Assembly (NCBI GenBank): GCA_003648395.1 | Contig: QMPB01000295.1 | Location: 1 to 6,238 of the forward strand | From: Bacteroidota bacterium | GTDB taxonomy: Bacteria; Bacteroidota; Bacteroidia; Bacteroidales; UBA1556 | DNA: 6,238 nt | Direction: 5' to 3' | Part shown: positions 6,075-6,238 of the stretch, in pieces | Numbering within the stretch: position 1 is the first letter of the stretch | Layout: every line of letters begins with the position of its first letter | Program-made: the position numbers and the translations under genes | The notes under the pieces: model-generated | Seen by the model: the letters and a program-made list of their open reading frames with translations, nothing else | The model's database searches: none | Told to the model about the DNA's origin: nothing

Positions 6075-6238
6075 TTAATGAAACGAATAACTAAGTGTAG
6101 TTGTTATACCATAGTCATTTGTAGATGCATCTTCAGAAAGAGGTTTATTATCTGCATTATAATAAAAATTAATACCCACATGAAAATCATTTATTACCTC
6201 AACCTTGGCATCCAATGAATAATTAAGTCTCCACCTTC
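6075..6238 (-). CDS. Probable outer-membrane beta-barrel protein (DUF481-like), C-terminal fragment
   Basis: The frame is open from the right window edge to TAA at 6077-6075 and gives 53 C-terminal residues (first whole codon at 6236). Visible are alternating strand-like stretches: RLNYSLDAKVEV, then NDFHVGINFYYN, a turn DNKPLSEDASTN, and the closing strand DYGITTTLSYSFH. The short loops, alternating hydrophobic residues and terminal aromatic YSF are those of the last strands of an outer-membrane barrel. The D-N-K-P and D-Y-G-I-T-T pattern resembles the DUF481 family (YdiY-like). The final His after Phe is slightly unusual for a barrel end. It is followed at 61 bp by rnpA on the same strand with no hairpin terminator visible, so read-through into rnpA is possible. 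Barrel nature is fairly safe; the exact family is less so because most of the protein lies outside the window. Confidence 0.65.
   Translation of the reverse strand, partial: RWRLNYSLDAKVEVINDFHVGINFYYNADNKPLSEDASTNDYGITTTLSYSFH

Overview
The window looks like a chromosomal segment of a Bacteroidota bacterium, probably a Bacteroidales/Marinilabiliales-type member (inference). The DNA is AT-rich. Shine-Dalgarno sequences are mostly absent. One intergenic region carries a textbook Bacteroidota promoter (ATTG, 19 bases, TACTTTTG). The protein set is typical of that phylum: a Bacteroidota-style O-antigen-ligase-like membrane protein, a periplasmic S41 peptidase, and overlapping rnpA-yidD. There are no mobile elements, rRNA or tRNA genes or CRISPR arrays, and no sign of recent transfer.

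Layout. The only plus-strand gene is a PaaI-type hotdog thioesterase at the left edge, whose 5' end lies outside the window. It converges on a minus-strand block, with a hairpin terminator (468-496) in between. Read right to left, the minus-strand genes are: the C-terminal end of a probable outer-membrane beta-barrel protein (6238-6075); a short spacer made of seven degenerate 8-bp repeats; rnpA (RNase P protein, TTG start); yidD (overlapping rnpA by 20 bp); an S41 C-terminal processing peptidase (11 bp after yidD); an O-antigen ligase-like polytopic protein (35 bp further on); a promoter; cdd (cytidine deaminase); and a ChaN-like protein that ends at the shared terminator.

How the genes fit together. 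rnpA, yidD, the peptidase and the ligase-like gene are packed tightly enough to be one transcript. RnpA matures tRNA. YidD assists membrane-protein insertion. The peptidase and the ligase-like protein act in the periplasm and on surface glycans. cdd and the chaN-like gene appear to form a second unit with its own promoter, joining pyrimidine salvage to a predicted exported haem/metal-binding-fold protein with no obvious functional link.

I see mostly ordinary housekeeping and envelope genes and no convincing new system. The points worth a second look are the octamer repeat array directly in front of the TTG-started rnpA, with several tiny ATG-started ORFs inside it; the ChaN-like signal peptide whose lipobox has Phe where Cys is expected; the palindromes in the cdd leader; and an unusual residue in the YidD signature.
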